Assembly: GCF_000378085.1 (NCBI RefSeq)
Contig: NZ_KB899212.1
Coordinates: forward strand, 62,001-126,000
Length of the DNA stretch: 64,000 nucleotides
Reading direction: 5' to 3'
DNA from: Hoylesella loescheii DSM 19665 = JCM 12249 = ATCC 15930
GTDB lineage: Bacteria; Bacteroidota; Bacteroidia; Bacteroidales; Bacteroidaceae
Shown: positions 63,000 to 64,000 of the stretch, piece after piece
Numbering within the stretch: the stretch's first letter is position 1
How the letters are laid out: each line of letters begins with the position of its first letter
Program-made: the position numbers and the translations under genes
Notes under the pieces: model-generated
Databases searched by the model: none
What the model was told of the DNA's origin: nothing
What the model saw: only the letters and a program-made list of their open reading frames with translations

Positions 63000-64000
63000 T
63001 TTTTCCTCTTACGTATTTCAAGTAATATATCCCTTGTAACATCTCCACTTCGTGTGTAGAGCGGTTTATTTTCGCATTGTTTTCGCGTGTTATCTCTTGC
63101 AGTAAGCGATCAGTGTCGATGGTGCCATGCGCTAGTTTGGCCTCGGCAGCTCGCCTAACGTTTTGTCTAAGTGCAACAATCTCGTCGTCGGCAGCCATGG
63201 TTTGGCGCTTGCTTGCTATGGTTTCTTGCTGTTGTACCGTTTCCAAACGATTGTTGAAGAAGAACACTTCGCGAGCGTTTTCTATCTCAGTCCTTGCCAC
63301 CGACAGCCGTTGCACGTTGTTGCGATGCGTGTATAGGTTGCCAATGTTCCACGCAAGGCGCACGCCAGCCAAAGCATTGAACGAGGGCGAACGGCTGTTC
63401 ATGTCTTTAAACATATCGAAACCGGGGTAGCCATAGTAGGCTTGGCCGAATACGCTCAATGTGGGGAGCAGTGCGCTGCGCAGTGCACGCTGTTGCGAAG
63501 TTATCAAACTCAGCTGCAAGTCGATGGCTTTTAGCTCGGGTCGAACGTCTTCCGTTACCTGTTCGGTGGGTGTGGGCGTCGGTTTTACAATGCTGTCGAT
63601 ACGCTCAACGTTGCAAAACAAGGCCAACATACGACAGAGCGCATCGCGCGAGTGTTGCAGTTCGTTGGCCATTTGCATGGCCGTTAGGCGTTCGGCTTTC
63701 ACTTGGTCCACATCGCTTTGCATGACCACACCCTGCCTTTGCAGTGCAGCGAGCTTGTCTTCGTTGCTTTGCAGTAGCGTTTGTAGGTCGCGGTTAAGCC
63801 GCAAACGTTCGTCAAGAAGCAAAATGCCGAAGTAAAGGTCGTTCACCCTTTGGCGCACTTGGTAGAGCGAAACGTCTGTTTGTGCCTCGTCTACCTGCTG
63901 TTGCAGTCGCGCCACATCTTTTTGAGCGCTAATCCTTCCGCCGTCCCACAGCATCTGGTTAACGTCTACACCCACGCGATATTGTTCCTTTGCCAGTCCG
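62953..64000 (-). CDS. TolC-family outer-membrane efflux protein, 5' end missing
   Basis: The visible 349 codons remain open to the window edge, so the N-terminal part (signal peptide and first coiled-coil hairpin) lies outside. The visible part shows VGVDVNQMLWDGGRISAQKDVARLQQQVDEAQTDVSLYQVRQRVNDLYFGILLLDERLRLN, then a second hairpin with RPELKAIDLQLSLITSQQRALRSALLPTLSVFGQAYYGYPGF, as in TolC/outer-membrane efflux proteins. It is the first known gene of the efflux operon. Its last 14 or so residues (SLTPDPSPRGEGSKM) are encoded by the REP-like repeat. Confidence 0.9.
   Translation of the reverse strand, partial: GLAKEQYRVGVDVNQMLWDGGRISAQKDVARLQQQVDEAQTDVSLYQVRQRVNDLYFGILLLDERLRLNRDLQTLLQSNEDKLAALQRQGVVMQSDVDQVKAERLTAMQMANELQHSRDALCRMLALFCNVERIDSIVKPTPTPTEQVTEDVRPELKAIDLQLSLITSQQRALRSALLPTLSVFGQAYYGYPGFDMFKDMNSRSPSFNALAGVRLAWNIGNLYTHRNNVQRLSVARTEIENAREVFFFNNRLETVQQQETIASKRQTMAADDEIVALRQNVRRAAEAKLAHGTIDTDRLLQEITRENNAKINRSTHEVEMLQGIYYLKYVRGKSLTPDPSPRGEGSKM

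Overview
The window is Bacteroidota DNA, most likely from a Prevotella-type member of the Bacteroidales. Many genes are preceded by the Bacteroidota sigma-ABfr promoter (TTG/TTTG, 19-20 bp, TAnnTTTG). The gene content fits too: type IX secretion (T9SS) C-terminal domains, a PorV/PorQ-family barrel, BACON-domain lipoproteins, a GLPGLI protein, and a host-glycan locus with GH29, GH130, GH20 and GH33 enzymes. Species assignment is inference only.

Layout. 0.2-4.7 kb: M20 peptidase, two-domain sialate O-acetylesterase, Ogt. 4.7-6.65 kb: non-coding repeat island. 6.65-9.6 kb, minus strand: tRNA-Arg(CCU), two small envelope proteins, an SRPBCC protein, pyrE. 9.7-17.3 kb, plus strand: outer-membrane barrel plus GLPGLI protein, argS-rnhA, a porin. 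17.9-22.1 kb: an unknown secreted protein, ribD diverging from prmC, then recX-comF. 22.5-28 kb: an attenuator-like leader, a TetR regulator, an MMPL/RND transporter, a lipoprotein-sorting-like protein and an outer-membrane protein. 29-32.7 kb: an unknown lipoprotein, a beta-helix protein, an orphan nuclease-like protein. 32.9-41.5 kb, minus strand: a five-gene operon encoding two paralogous double-BACON lipoproteins, an S8 peptidase with a T9SS domain, a PorV/Q-like barrel and a secreted protein. Then tig and an unknown periplasmic protein. 45.2-56 kb, plus strand: fucosidase, MFS transporter, mannosyl-GlcNAc phosphorylase, two hexosaminidases, sialidase. 56.1-58 kb: second repeat island. 58-64 kb, minus strand: TolC/HlyD/ABC efflux operon, with TolC cut by the window edge.

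How genes work together. The 45-56 kb locus plus the esterase at 1.9 kb reads as trimming of sialylated, fucosylated host N-glycans, import of the remaining disaccharide and its phosphorolysis. There is no SusC/SusD pair in view. The 33-41 kb operon looks like a surface proteolysis or surface assembly module that uses type IX secretion.

The most unusual feature is the intergenic DNA. It is filled by several repeat systems: (i) imperfect tandem arrays with an 8-bp period, often running up to start codons; (ii) two families of arrays with an exact 22-bp period, each unit a dyad; (iii) MITE-like elements of about 250-375 bp with ~106-bp inverted ends; (iv) REP-like doublets whose two arms covary. 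Together these account for almost every gap over 200 bp.
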